A stretch of DNA of 64,000 bases from NCBI RefSeq assembly GCF_018130785.1, contig NZ_JAFCJT010000008.1:124001-188000 (forward strand), written 5' to 3'. Position 1 is the stretch's first letter; each line of letters begins with the position of its first letter. The stretch is from Bradyrhizobium liaoningense. Lineage in GTDB: Bacteria; Pseudomonadota; Alphaproteobacteria; Rhizobiales; Xanthobacteraceae. Of the stretch, positions 8,695 to 17,702 are shown in pieces. A program made the position numbers and the translations under genes. The notes beneath the pieces are model-generated. The model worked only from the letters and a program-made list of their open reading frames with translations. It was not told the DNA's origin and did no database searches.

Positions 8695-8967
8695 ATGGAT
8701 TCGATTATTTTGAAATTCGCTTTCGCCGCCCTGACCGCTTTCGCGATCTCAGCCACCCCCGTCTCGGCCGTGGAGCAAAGTTGCCGCTTCATCCAGGCCA
8801 AGCCCGATCGCGAAGCCTGCTACAAGCGACAGGAAGAAGAACTCGCGGCCAAGCGCAAGCCCGCCGCGCCGGCCGACGAGAGCAATACGTTGCAATCGCT
8901 CCGCCAGATGCGGCAGGACGACGACGCCGTCTATCGCAGCATCAATAACATCTGCCGCGGCTGCTGA
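8695..8967 (+). CDS. Small exported protein of unknown function
   Basis: A 90-aa protein. The ATG at 8695 follows AGAGAAGGG and begins a clear Sec signal peptide (MDSIILKFAFAALTAFAIS, cleavage near ATPVSAVEQ). The mature part is ~60 residues, charged, with four cysteines (SCRF, ACYK, NNICRGC), a pattern that suggests disulfides in the periplasm. No family was recognised. Confidence 0.7.
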   Translation: MDSIILKFAFAALTAFAISATPVSAVEQSCRFIQAKPDREACYKRQEEELAAKRKPAAPADESNTLQSLRQMRQDDDAVYRSINNICRGC

Positions 8968-8970
8968 CGT

Positions 8971-9774
8971 TCAGCTCTTGCCGCCCCCCCAATTCGCCGC
9001 CCGCTTCTCGGCGAATGATGCCAGCCCTTCCGCCGCCTCCGCGCTCTGGCGCTTGAGCGAATGCAGGTGCACGAGCCGCGTGTAAGCGGCATCGTCCACC
9101 GCCATCCCGCCGAACGAGCTTTCCAGCGCGAGCCGCTTGGTCTCGGCCATCGCCTCCGGCCCGTTGGCGAGCAATTGCTCGACGACCTTGGCGCCGGCGG
9201 CTTCGAGATCGGCGAGCGGCACCACCTCATGCACGAGACCAATGCGCCGGGCGTCCTCGGCGCCGAAACGTTCACCTGTCAGCGCGTAGCGGCGGACCTG
9301 CCGTACACTAATGGCATCGCAAAGCTGCGGGATGATGATGGCCGCCGTCAGGCCCCAGCGCACCTCCGTGATGGAGAACAGCGCATTGTCCGCCGCGATC
9401 ACGACGTCGCAGGCCGCGATCACGCCGGTGCCGCCGCCAAAGCAGCCGCCCTGCACCAGCGCGATCGTCGGGATCGGCAGCGTGTTGAGCCGCTGCACGG
9501 CCTCGAAGGTCGCACGCGACGCCGCCTCGTTGGCCTCGGCCGATTGCGGCCTTACGCCGTTGATCCATTTGAGGTCGGCGCCGGCCTGAAAATGCTTGCC
9601 ATTGCCCCGGAGCACGACGACGCGAAGGTTGGACTTCCTGCCGAGATCGTCCATGGCCGCAAGCACGCCTGCGATCAATGCACCGTCATAGGCATTGTTC
9701 ACTTCGGGCCGGTTCAACGTGACGGTCGCAACCCCACGCGCATCCAGGGTCCACAGGACGGGGCTGTCAGTCAT
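8971..9774 (-). CDS. Enoyl-CoA hydratase/isomerase family protein
   Basis: A 267-aa crotonase-fold enzyme. Motifs include VTLNRPEVNNAYDG, the oxyanion region GKHFQAGADLKWI and the second oxyanion loop VQGGCFGGGTGVIAACDVV. The ATG at 9774 follows GGAGGA, so the 48-codon upstream extension is not used. The asparagine-rich NRPEVNNAYD and the GGCFGGG loop resemble methylglutaconyl-CoA hydratases of leucine/isoprenoid degradation, but that is only a guess. Confidence 0.88.
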   Translation of the reverse strand: MTDSPVLWTLDARGVATVTLNRPEVNNAYDGALIAGVLAAMDDLGRKSNLRVVVLRGNGKHFQAGADLKWINGVRPQSAEANEAASRATFEAVQRLNTLPIPTIALVQGGCFGGGTGVIAACDVVIAADNALFSITEVRWGLTAAIIIPQLCDAISVRQVRRYALTGERFGAEDARRIGLVHEVVPLADLEAAGAKVVEQLLANGPEAMAETKRLALESSFGGMAVDDAAYTRLVHLHSLKRQSAEAAEGLASFAEKRAANWGGGKS

Positions 9775-9942
9775 CGGCGATCCTCCGGTCGTTTGTTTGC
9801 CATTTGTTTGCCCTGCACTATGACCGAGGCCGCTCGTTCCGATCCATATCTTTCCGGCGTAGGGCGGCCGCGTCCATCGCATGGCGGCTTGTGTCATGCT
9901 GCAGGCGGGCACATCCAAGGATCAGGGACGGGACATCACACC

Positions 9943-10917
9943 ATGCGCATCTGCATTTTCGGCGCGGGCGCCGTCGGCAGCCATATTGCGGTTCGGCTGG
10001 CGCGTGCCGGCCACGAGGTCTCGTGCGTGATGCGGGGGGCGCATCTCGAGGCGGTCCGCGCCAATGGCCTCAAGCTGCGCGTCGGCGATTCCGAGGTCAC
10101 CGCCAAGGTGAACGCCTCCGGCGATCCGGCCCAGCTCGGCCCGCAGGACGTTGTGATCAGCACGCTCAAAGCGACCGCACTTACGGGACTGGTCGCCAGC
10201 ATAAAACCGCTGCTCCAGGACGACACCGCGATCGTCTTTGCGCAGAACGGTATTCCCTGGTGGTACGGCATCGGCCTGCCGCCGCGGCATCCGACGCCGC
10301 CTGACATTTCCTTCCTCGATCCCGGCGGGCGCTTGCGCGCATGCATCCCGAAAGAGCGGATCGTCGGCGGCGTCGTCTTCTCCTCCAACGAGGTGACCGC
10401 GCCCGGCGTGGTGCAGAACCTGACGCCGGATCGCAACCGCCTGCTGATCGGCGAATGCGACGATCGCAATTGCGAACGTATCACCAGGCTTCGCGGCGTG
10501 CTCAACGATGCGCGGCTGGAATCGCCGCCGGTGGCGGAGATCCGCGAGGCGATCTGGTCAAAGCTTCTGACCAACATGTCATTGTCGGTGCTGTGCCTGC
10601 TCACCGGCCAGACCGCGCGCGGCGTGCGCGACGACCCGGCCTTTGCCGAGGTCATTCCGCGCATGCTGAACGAGGCCAACGACATCGCGCAGCACTTCAT
10701 CCCCGAGGTCAAGCGCGTGACACGCAGCGGCCCCGCCCCCAATCACAAGCCATCGCTGCTCCAGGATTACGAGCTCGGCCGCGCCATGGAGATCGACGTG
10801 CTGGTGAAGGCGCCCGCCGCCTTCGCCCGCACCGCCGGCCTGTCGACGCCGACGCTCGACCTGATCGCCGCGCTCGCGATCCAGAAGGCGCGCGACAAGG
10901 GGCTTTATTCGGCCTGA
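9943..10917 (+). CDS. Ketopantoate reductase family protein
   Basis: A 324-aa NADP(H)-dependent dehydrogenase of the PanE/ApbA family. The N-terminal MRICIFGAGAVGSHIAVRLA is the Rossmann motif. VFAQNGIPWW is the NG motif of the substrate/nicotinamide site, and EIREAIWSKLLTNMSLSVLC supplies the conserved lysine and asparagine. A second member of the family is encoded at 21556-22563, so this paralogue may act on another 2-oxo or 3-hydroxy acid rather than in pantothenate synthesis. Confidence 0.87.
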   Translation: MRICIFGAGAVGSHIAVRLARAGHEVSCVMRGAHLEAVRANGLKLRVGDSEVTAKVNASGDPAQLGPQDVVISTLKATALTGLVASIKPLLQDDTAIVFAQNGIPWWYGIGLPPRHPTPPDISFLDPGGRLRACIPKERIVGGVVFSSNEVTAPGVVQNLTPDRNRLLIGECDDRNCERITRLRGVLNDARLESPPVAEIREAIWSKLLTNMSLSVLCLLTGQTARGVRDDPAFAEVIPRMLNEANDIAQHFIPEVKRVTRSGPAPNHKPSLLQDYELGRAMEIDVLVKAPAAFARTAGLSTPTLDLIAALAIQKARDKGLYSA

Positions 10918-10920
10918 GCT

Positions 10921-11598
10921 TCAGGCAAGTTGGTCGATCCAGGCCGCGAGCGTGTCCAGCACCTCTGTCAGCGCCTCTTCATTCGTTCGGCCAGACTTTT
11001 TCAGCACTGCGAAGGAGTGATCGCCGCCTTCGACCTTATGCAGCGTCGCCCTCGCCCCGAGCGCATCGATCACGGGCCTGAGGAGGCCGAGATCGGCGAG
11101 CCCGTCGCGCGTGCCTTGCAGGAACAGCATGGGAATCTCGACATGGGCAAGGTGCTGGGCGCGCTCCGCCGATGGCTTCTTGTCCGCATGCAGGGGAAAG
11201 CCGAGGAAGGCGAGCCCTTTGACATCAGGTAGCGGAGTCTTCGACTGCGCCTGCGAGGTCATGCGCCCGCCGAACGATTTTCCGCCTGCGACCAGTTTCA
11301 ACCCGGGACACAGCCGCGCCGCCTCCGCGACCGCCGCGCGGGTCGCTGCGTGCGCGACCGCTGGCTGGTCGGGACGGCCCTGCTTTTTCTCCATGTAAGG
11401 AAAATTGAAGCGAAACGTCGCGATGCCGCGATCGGCAAGACCCGCCGCAATCCTGTCCATGGATGCATGCCGCATGCCTGCGCCCGCACCATGCGCGAGC
11501 ACGTAGCAGGCGCGGGCATTATCCGGCTGCGTCAGGATCGCCGAGACCGTGCCGATGCGCTCGATGTCGAGCTTGAGCTCTTGAGTTTTGGTCGCCAC
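10921..11598 (-). CDS. Alpha/beta-hydrolase family protein
   Basis: A 225-aa hydrolase of the KANL3/Tex30-like alpha/beta group. YVLAHGAGAGMRH provides the oxyanion strand, VAGGKSFGGRMTS the nucleophile elbow (GKSFG), and VEGGDHSFAV the catalytic histidine. I use the GTG at 11598 (VATKTQEL) because the longer frame begins with a TTG and adds residues unlike the family. The gene is convergent with the reductase at 9943, 3 bp away. Confidence 0.82.
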   Translation of the reverse strand: MATKTQELKLDIERIGTVSAILTQPDNARACYVLAHGAGAGMRHASMDRIAAGLADRGIATFRFNFPYMEKKQGRPDQPAVAHAATRAAVAEAARLCPGLKLVAGGKSFGGRMTSQAQSKTPLPDVKGLAFLGFPLHADKKPSAERAQHLAHVEIPMLFLQGTRDGLADLGLLRPVIDALGARATLHKVEGGDHSFAVLKKSGRTNEEALTEVLDTLAAWIDQLA

Positions 11599-11724
11599 AA
11601 TCAGCCATCCCGACAGATGCGTTTCCGGCCGCCTTGGTAGCGTCACCGGCGCAGCCTGAAAACACAATAATTGCCGCCACCGACCAGCCTACCAAGCTGG
11701 AAAGCCGCATTGACCGAGGTGACC

Positions 11725-12870
11725 ATGTCCTACCGCTCCTCCTGGATGACCGAAGAGCTCGAAATCTTCCGCGACCAGTTCCGGAAATATCTCGCCAAGG
11801 ATCTGGCGCCGCATGCCGAGAAGTGGCGCGAGCAGAAGATGGTCGACCGCTTCGCCTGGCGCGGGCTCGGCGAGATGGGCGCGCTGCTGGCGAGCGTGCC
11901 GGAGGAATATGGCGGCCTCGGCGCCACCTTCGCCTATGACGCCGCCGTGCTCGACGACCTCGAAAGCACGGTGCCGGAGCTGACGACCGGCGTCTCGGTG
12001 CACAGCGCCATCGTCGCGCACTACATCCTCAACTACGGCTCGGAGGAGCAGAAGAAGCGCTGGCTGCCGAAGATGGCCTCGGGCGAGATGGTTGGCGCCA
12101 TCGCCATGACCGAGCCCGGCACCGGCTCGGATTTGCAAGCCGTGAAGACCACCGCGAAGAAGCAGGGCAATTCCTACGTCATCAACGGCCAGAAGACTTT
12201 CATCACCAACGGCCAGGCCGCCGATCTCGTCATCGTGGTCGCGCGCACCGGCGACGCCGGCGCCAAGGGCATTTCGCTGATCGTGGTCGAGACATCAGGC
12301 GCGGAGGGCTACAAGCGCGGGCGCAACCTCGACAAGATCGGCCTGCATGCCTCCGATACCTCCGAGCTGTTCTTCGACAACGTCACGGTGCCGCCGGAAA
12401 ACCTGCTCGGCAACGAGGAAGGCCAGGGCTTCGTGCAGCTCATGCAGCAGCTACCGCAAGAGCGGCTGTCGCTCGCCGTCGGCGCCGTCGCGTCGATGGA
12501 ACGCGCCGTAAAACTCACCACCGATTACACCAAGGAACGGAAGGCGTTCGGCAAACCGCTGATGGATTTCCAGAACACCGCCTTCACGCTCGCCGAGCGC
12601 AAGACCGAAGCGATGATCGCGCGCGTCTTCGTCGACTGGTGCATCGAGCGGCTGATCGCAAAAGACCTCGACACCGTCACGGCGTCGATGGCGAAATACT
12701 GGTGCTCGGACAAGCAGGTCCAGACCGCCGACGAATGCCTCCAGCTGTTCGGCGGCTATGGCTACATGCAGGAATATCCGATCTCGCGCATCTTCATCGA
12801 TTCCCGCATCCAGAAGATCTATGGCGGCACCAACGAGATCATGAAGCTGTTGATCGCAAGGTCGCTGTAG
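11725..12870 (+). CDS. Acyl-CoA dehydrogenase
   Basis: A 381-aa flavoprotein. AIAMTEPGTGSDLQAVKTTAKK and VINGQKTFITNG form the middle beta domain, ERLSLAVGAVASMERAV starts the C-terminal helical domain, and QLFGGYGYMQEYPISRIF ... YGGTNEIMKLLIARSL is the family C-terminal signature. ATG 11725 was preferred to an upstream in-frame start. It is a stand-alone gene with no electron-transfer genes beside it. Chain-length specificity cannot be deduced. Confidence 0.92.
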   Translation: MSYRSSWMTEELEIFRDQFRKYLAKDLAPHAEKWREQKMVDRFAWRGLGEMGALLASVPEEYGGLGATFAYDAAVLDDLESTVPELTTGVSVHSAIVAHYILNYGSEEQKKRWLPKMASGEMVGAIAMTEPGTGSDLQAVKTTAKKQGNSYVINGQKTFITNGQAADLVIVVARTGDAGAKGISLIVVETSGAEGYKRGRNLDKIGLHASDTSELFFDNVTVPPENLLGNEEGQGFVQLMQQLPQERLSLAVGAVASMERAVKLTTDYTKERKAFGKPLMDFQNTAFTLAERKTEAMIARVFVDWCIERLIAKDLDTVTASMAKYWCSDKQVQTADECLQLFGGYGYMQEYPISRIFIDSRIQKIYGGTNEIMKLLIARSL

Positions 12871-12875
12871 CGCAG

Positions 12876-13270
12876 CTACTTCATCCGCCTGTCGGCCGCG
12901 ACGAAGTCGATGAAGGTCCGCACCTTCGCGGAGAGGTATTTGCGGCTCGGATAGACCGCGAACAGCTTTCCCTCGAAGATGACGTGCCCGGGCATGACGT
13001 GCTCGAGCCGTCCGGCGGCGATGTCCTCGGTGACAAGCCATTTCGGCAGGAAGGCGAGACCCATGCCTTCAAGCGCAGCCATGTGCAGCAGCGTTTCGTT
13101 GCCGCTGCGCAGCACCGGATTGAGCTTGACGGTTTCGGTGCCGTGCTCGCCCGTGAAGGAGAAGCTCTCGCCCGGATAAAGCGCGTAATGCAGCAATGCC
13201 TGGCCGGCGAGGTCGGCCAGTTTGGTCGCGCGTCCCGCCGGTCGAGATAGGCGCGTGTTGCGACCATGTG
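12876..13270 (-). pseudogene. LysR regulator remnant, 5' half missing and frameshifted
   Basis: The frame ending at 12876 encodes the distal effector domain of a LysR protein (GNETLLHMAALEGMGLAFLPKWLV, then VRTFIDFVAADRR). About 45-50 codons inside it, the family reading VATRAYLDRRDAR is found in the next frame, so a frameshift near 13220 separates them. No HTH region exists upstream, where an unrelated short stretch is followed within ~60 bp by the next gene. This is a decayed fragment. Confidence 0.8.
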
Positions 13271-13328
13271 GAAGGGACCCTCGGGCGCGCGCCTGCTGCA
13301 ATTCTATCGCGAGCAGAGCTAGCGCTGC

Positions 13329-14468
13329 TTAATTCGGATGCCACCACCGGCCGCCGATGACGACGCCTTCCGAGGCGATCTTGCGATCGCCGATCAGGTG
13401 CTCGCCGACGACGTCTTCATAGTCGAACTGGCCTTGCCTGACCGAGATCAGCGTGGCGTCGCCGACGCTGCCCGGCTTGAGGCTGCCGAGTTCGGGGCGC
13501 CGCAGCGCCATCGCCGCGTTCACGGTCGAGGCCGCGACGACGTCGGACAGCGACATGCCCATGCACAGGAATTTCGACATGGTCGTGACCTGGTCGAAGG
13601 CCGGCCCGTCGATGCAGAGCTGGTGGATGTCGGAGGAAATCGTGTCCGGATAGAAGCCGTTGGCGAGCATCGCGCGCGCCGTCTTGAACGCGAACGAGCC
13701 CTTGCCGTGGCCGATGTCGAACAGCACGCCGCGCTCGCGCGCGTCCAGCACCGCACGCTTCACGGTGCCTTGCGCGGTCGCGGGCGTGTTGGGGAAGGGC
13801 CGGAACGCATGGGTCAGCACGTCGCCGGGGCGCAGGCGCGCCAGCACGTCCTCATAGCTCGGCGGCGGATGGTCGATATGCGCCATCAGGGGCATGCCGA
13901 CCTCGTTCGCGACCTCGAGCGCGATGTCGAGCGGCACGATCCCCGACGTGCCCGAGGAGTGCAGCCCCACGCGCACCTTGATGCCGACGATGAGGTCGCG
14001 GTTGGCATCGGCCACCTTGGCCGCCTCGATCGGATTCATCAGCCGCAACTCCTCGCTCTCGCCGACCATGATCCGGTGTGAGAAGCCGAAGATGCCGGCA
14101 TGCGAGACGTGCAGATAGGCGAGGATGCGCACCTGGCTCGGCTCGATCACATGCTTGCGGAAGCCGGCGAAATTGCCGGGGCCGGCGCTGCCGGTATCGA
14201 CCGCCGTCGTGACGCCCGAAAGGCGGCAGAATTCCTCGGCGTCGATGCCGAGCGAGGTACCGCCCCAATAGACATGGGTATGCAGATCGATCAGCCCCGG
14301 CGTCACGATGAGCTGCGAGACGTCGCGCACATCGGTGCCCGGATCGGCCTTGAGCCCGGTCCCGACCGCCGCCACCTTGCCGCCGGAAAAGGCGACATCG
14401 GTCACGGCATCGAGCTTCTGGGAAGGGTCGATCACCCGCCCGCCGCGCAGGATCAAGTCGAAAGGCAT
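13329..14468 (-). CDS. Amidohydrolase/deacetylase family metallohydrolase
   Basis: A 379-aa enzyme of the amidohydrolase superfamily. Metal ligands visible are H63 and H65 (LIDLHTHVYWGG), a lysine in IVGIKVRVGLHS that could be carboxylated, histidines in MAHIDHPP and FDIGHGKGSF, and the aspartate in ISSDIHQ. Of three tandem ATGs I use the last (MPFDLIL), 6 bases after GGAG. Family members hydrolyse N-acyl amino acids or cyclic amides. The specific substrate is not evident. Confidence 0.85.
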   Translation of the reverse strand: MPFDLILRGGRVIDPSQKLDAVTDVAFSGGKVAAVGTGLKADPGTDVRDVSQLIVTPGLIDLHTHVYWGGTSLGIDAEEFCRLSGVTTAVDTGSAGPGNFAGFRKHVIEPSQVRILAYLHVSHAGIFGFSHRIMVGESEELRLMNPIEAAKVADANRDLIVGIKVRVGLHSSGTSGIVPLDIALEVANEVGMPLMAHIDHPPPSYEDVLARLRPGDVLTHAFRPFPNTPATAQGTVKRAVLDARERGVLFDIGHGKGSFAFKTARAMLANGFYPDTISSDIHQLCIDGPAFDQVTTMSKFLCMGMSLSDVVAASTVNAAMALRRPELGSLKPGSVGDATLISVRQGQFDYEDVVGEHLIGDRKIASEGVVIGGRWWHPN

Positions 14469-14594
14469 CATCATCTCCGGATAGGGCAGCGAGGCGAGGC
14501 CGGCATCTAGGCCAGGCCAGGAAGGAAGCCCGTTGCTTCTAGCAATTTTTGCGCCGAGGGGCTTGGCCAACAACGACGATGGCCCATGACAAAT

Positions 14595-14671
<77 letters not shown>

Positions 14672-14813
14672 GCGGAACCCGTGGGTACGGGTTCGGCCCC
14701 CTCATAGCAGAGCAGGATACGGTTCGCCAGCCGCAAGGCGGGCCGGATCATCGTCAACCTGAACAAGGCGGCTGTACAATCGCGACCAGGTCAATCTCGG
14801 CGGAGCAGCTCAC

Positions 14814-15167
14814 ATGATCGAAAGCATCAGCGCCATCACGCTCGGCACGCATGACATGGGGCGCGCCGTGCACTTCTACCGGTCGCTGGGGTTCGAGCTC
14901 CTGTATGGCGGCGAAACCGCCGCATTCACGAGCTTTCGCGCCGGCACCGGCTATCTCAACCTGACTGCGCAGCCGGAAGACAAGCGCTGGTCCTGGTGGG
15001 GCCGCGTCATCTTCTACGTGGCCGATGTCGACGAGACCTACGCGCAGGCGCGCGTTGCCGGGTGGCAGCCATCGACTACGCCGCGCGATGCCGAATGGGG
15101 TGAGCGCTACTTCCATCTCACCGACTCCGACGGCCATGAGCTCAGTTTCGCACGGCCGTTGTCATGA
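14814..15167 (+). CDS. VOC (glyoxalase/bleomycin resistance) family protein
   Basis: A 117-aa single-domain VOC protein. ITLGTHDMGRAVHFYRSLGFELLYGG is the N-terminal beta-alpha-beta-beta module and GERYFHLTDSDGHELSFARPL the second, with likely metal ligands H20 region and E in HELSF. Such proteins range from lyases to resistance proteins. The role is unknown and the gene is monocistronic. Confidence 0.85.
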   Translation: MIESISAITLGTHDMGRAVHFYRSLGFELLYGGETAAFTSFRAGTGYLNLTAQPEDKRWSWWGRVIFYVADVDETYAQARVAGWQPSTTPRDAEWGERYFHLTDSDGHELSFARPLS

Positions 15168-15273
15168 CCGAATAAGTCGCATCTGCTGACGCTCCAACGC
15201 GCGAGTAGCGCTGTCTCAGCCGCCGTGGCAAACTCGGCACGCGTTCCTCAAGTTCTAACCAGGGAGGACGACC

Positions 15274-15567
15274 ATGGTAACCTATGTCGTGCTGGGGAAC
15301 TTCACGGATCAGGGAGTCCGCAACGTCAAGGACTCGCCGAAGCGGGCCGAAGCCTTCAAGGAGATGGCCAAAACGTTCGGCGTGACTGTGAAAGAGATCG
15401 TCTGGACGCAGGGACGATATGACGTTGTGACCGTTCTCGAGGCTCCAGATGAGGCTGCCGCGATGTCGCTCAGCCTTAGTCTCAGCGCACTCGGCAATGT
15501 CCGCACCGAAACGCTGCGCGCGTTTTCGGCGGCAGATATGACAAAGATCGTCGGCAAGATGCTCTGA
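15274..15567 (+). CDS. GYD domain-containing protein
   Basis: A 97-aa protein beginning MVTYVVLGNFTDQGVRNVKDSP, with GRYDVVTVLEAPDEAAAMSLSLSLSALGNVRTET. This is the ferredoxin-like GYD family, common in soil bacteria and of unknown function. GGGAGGACGACC precedes the ATG. It is a free-standing small gene. Confidence 0.88.
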   Translation: MVTYVVLGNFTDQGVRNVKDSPKRAEAFKEMAKTFGVTVKEIVWTQGRYDVVTVLEAPDEAAAMSLSLSLSALGNVRTETLRAFSAADMTKIVGKML

Positions 15568-15606
15568 CGCTCAAGCCCGCGCGAGCGCACCGGACCTGCC
15601 ACCGGA

Positions 15607-15626
15607 CCCGGGATGGCAATCCCGGG
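15607..15626. terminator. Possible hairpin between convergent genes
   Basis: CCCGGGAT and ATCCCGGG form a perfect 8-bp stem with a GGCA loop between the GYD gene and the convergent binding-protein gene. There is no T-run, so it may be a weak terminator or a repeat fragment. Confidence 0.35.
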
Positions 15627-15636
15627 CAGAGGCCTC

Positions 15637-16593
15637 TCATGCCTTGATATTGTTGTCCCTCACCACCTTGCCCCAATAGGCGACCTGCTTGTCGAAGAAG
15701 GTCTTGAAGGCGGCCCCGTCCTGGAGCAGCAGCGTCATCTGCTGGGTCTCCTTGAGCTGGGCGGCGGTCGCGGGCTCGCTCAGGATCTCCCTGGACGCCG
15801 TCGCCATGGCCGCGACGACATCAGGCGGCGTGCCCGCGGGCGCAAAGATGCCCCACCAGGCAAGTGTCTCGAAATCCGGAAAGCCCGCCTCGATCGCGGT
15901 TGGCGTATCCGGCAAGGCCGGCAGCCGCTCGCGGCCGAGTTGCAGGATCGGCCGCAGCATGTTGGTGCCGAGCTGGGCCGAGACCAGCGCCGCCGATCCC
16001 GCGATCAGATCGACATGGCCGCCGAGCACGTCGTTCATCGCCGGGCCGCCGCCGCGATAGGGCACGTGCATGATCTCGACGCCGGCCTTGGTGCCGAGCA
16101 CCGTCATGGCGAGATGGCCGAGCGTGCCGATGCCGACGGAGGCATATTTCACCGCGCCGGGCGTCGCCTTGCAGGCAGCGACTACGTCGGCAAAGCTCTT
16201 GTAGGGACGGCCGGCGCCCGCCGCGATCACATAAGGCGCTGTGCCCACCAGCAGCACCGGCATCAGCTCGCGCTCGACATCGACCGGCGGCTTGTCGAGG
16301 ATGGACGGGATCACCGCGTGGGAATCGAAAGTGACCAGGAACGTCGCGCCGTCCGGCGGGCTCTTGGCAACCTGCGCCGCGCCGAGCGCGCCGGCGGCGC
16401 CCGACTTGTTCTCGACCACGACGATGCGGTTGAGCTTTGTCTGCAGATTGGCCTGCAACAGCCGCGCCATCGCATCGGTCGAGCCGCCCGGCGGAAACGG
16501 CACCACCAGCGTGATCTTGCCGGCCTGCGCCACCGCTGGCGCGATTGCGAGAATAGCGGGCGCTGCCAGCAGCGTGCGTCGTGTGATCGTCAT
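15637..16593 (-). CDS. Tripartite tricarboxylate transporter (Bug) family binding protein
   Basis: A 318-aa periplasmic Bug protein. An RR-containing leader (MTITRRTLLAAPAILAIAPAVAQA) suggests Tat or Sec export. The mature part starts ITLVVPFPPGGSTDAMAR, the family signature that contacts the carboxylate ligand. The small and large TctA/TctB membrane genes are absent nearby, as for most Bug paralogues. Downstream cupin, RraA and CoA-ligase genes in the same orientation suggest it captures an organic acid handled by them. Confidence 0.9.
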   Translation of the reverse strand: MTITRRTLLAAPAILAIAPAVAQAGKITLVVPFPPGGSTDAMARLLQANLQTKLNRIVVVENKSGAAGALGAAQVAKSPPDGATFLVTFDSHAVIPSILDKPPVDVERELMPVLLVGTAPYVIAAGAGRPYKSFADVVAACKATPGAVKYASVGIGTLGHLAMTVLGTKAGVEIMHVPYRGGGPAMNDVLGGHVDLIAGSAALVSAQLGTNMLRPILQLGRERLPALPDTPTAIEAGFPDFETLAWWGIFAPAGTPPDVVAAMATASREILSEPATAAQLKETQQMTLLLQDGAAFKTFFDKQVAYWGKVVRDNNIKA

Positions 16594-16641
16594 GGTCCCC
16601 CTCCCCTTTGGTTTTGCGCCTGGCTTTTTGCTCTTTGGCGC

Positions 16642-17013
16642 CTACGTCGTGCCGAAGCCCGACCCCGCTTTCTTGTATTCTGGCCGTGGTGGACTGAAGA
16701 TGTCCAGCACGCGGGCCCCATCGGGGCCCGCGCGCATGGTGTGCGGCACATTGCCGGGCGTGCGCCAGAAATCGCCCTTCTTCACCGAAATTTCCTCATC
16801 ACCCTGGACGCGGATGGCGGAGCCGTCGAGCAGCACGCCCCATTGCTCCTCGGGATGATGATGCAGCGTGCCTTGCGCATGCGGGGCCAGCGTCACCACC
16901 GACAGCATCGCCTGCTCGCCCGAGAAGATGCGCGTGGTGACCCCCGCCGCGAGCTCGCGAAACAGCCCGTCGCTGGTGTCGTTGATGTTGTGAAATTCGT
17001 CCTTCTGGCTCAC
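16642..17013 (-). CDS. Cupin domain-containing protein
   Basis: A 123-aa single cupin. Metal-binding residues are visible in HAQGTLHHHPEEQWGVLLDG (three histidines and a glutamate) and in TPGNVPHTM. The start is GTG 17013 (MSQKDEF) after GAAGGGGAGGG. It may be a dioxygenase-like or isomerase enzyme, or a sensor. It lies between the Bug protein and RraA genes, which suggests the same catabolic unit. Confidence 0.85.
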   Translation of the reverse strand: MSQKDEFHNINDTSDGLFRELAAGVTTRIFSGEQAMLSVVTLAPHAQGTLHHHPEEQWGVLLDGSAIRVQGDEEISVKKGDFWRTPGNVPHTMRAGPDGARVLDIFSPPRPEYKKAGSGFGTT

Positions 17014-17040
17014 GCCGCCCTCCCCTTCATTCTGATCTGA

Positions 17041-17679
17041 TCAGGATTTGCCGTAGGAGCCCTGGTAGCGGCCCTCGCGGATCGCCTTCATGGTCTCCTC
17101 CTCGCGCGCGACCTGGGCGCGGACGGCTTCCAGCAGCGCCGCGGCGCCGGCGGCGGGGAACGAAACCACGCCGTCCTCGTCGCCGACGACGATGTCGCCG
17201 GGCGAGATCACGCTGCCGCCGATCGTCACGGGCACGTTGATCTCGCCGGGACCGTTCTTGTAGGGGCCGCGGTGGATCACCGCGCGAGCGTAGCAGGGAA
17301 AGTCGTCGGCCGCGAAGGCCGCGACATCGCGGATCGCGCCGTCGATGACATAGCCTTCGGCTTTGCGCCACTGCGCGATGTTCTTCATGATCTCGCCGAC
17401 CAGTGCCCGCGTCTCGTCGCCACCGCCGTCGACCACGATGACGTCGCCGGGACCGACCAGTTCAAGTGCGCGGTGGATGGCGAGATTGTCGCCGGGACGC
17501 GTGCGCACGGTGAAGGCCGTCCCCACCAGCTTGCCGCCGCGATGATAGGGCTTCAGCCCCACTGCGCCCGGCAGCCGGGCGAGATTGTCTGAAATGACCG
17601 AGGTCGGCGCGCCGCGAAAACCCTCGATGATCTCGGCCGGCGGCTTCGGCACGCTGTTCGCTGCGATGGTGATCGTCAT
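17041..17679 (-). CDS. RraA family protein (4-hydroxy-4-methyl-2-oxoglutarate aldolase-like)
   Basis: A 212-aa member of the RraA/HMG aldolase fold. The motif GEIMKNIAQWRKAEGYVIDGAIRD holds the glycine-rich loop and the Arg-Asp that bind pyruvate/metal in the aldolases. GDEDGVVSFP follows. In this genus such proteins cleave 4-carboxy-4-hydroxy-2-oxoadipate-type intermediates of aromatic ring cleavage more often than they regulate RNase E. It is 24 bp downstream of the CoA ligase gene. Confidence 0.87.
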   Translation of the reverse strand: MTITIAANSVPKPPAEIIEGFRGAPTSVISDNLARLPGAVGLKPYHRGGKLVGTAFTVRTRPGDNLAIHRALELVGPGDVIVVDGGGDETRALVGEIMKNIAQWRKAEGYVIDGAIRDVAAFAADDFPCYARAVIHRGPYKNGPGEINVPVTIGGSVISPGDIVVGDEDGVVSFPAAGAAALLEAVRAQVAREEETMKAIREGRYQGSYGKS

Positions 17680-17702
17680 GTCTCAATCCTTCTGTATTCT
17701 TC

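Noticed and set aside
9061..9942. Long 5' extension of the reductase frame (start at 9061)
   Set aside because: It overlaps the enoyl-CoA hydratase antisense. The Rossmann motif begins right at ATG 9943, so the extension is not coding.
13069..13347. 92-aa minus-strand frame at the LysR remnant as a separate gene
   Set aside because: It is another frame of the same decayed LysR region with Arg/Ala-rich translation and no motif.
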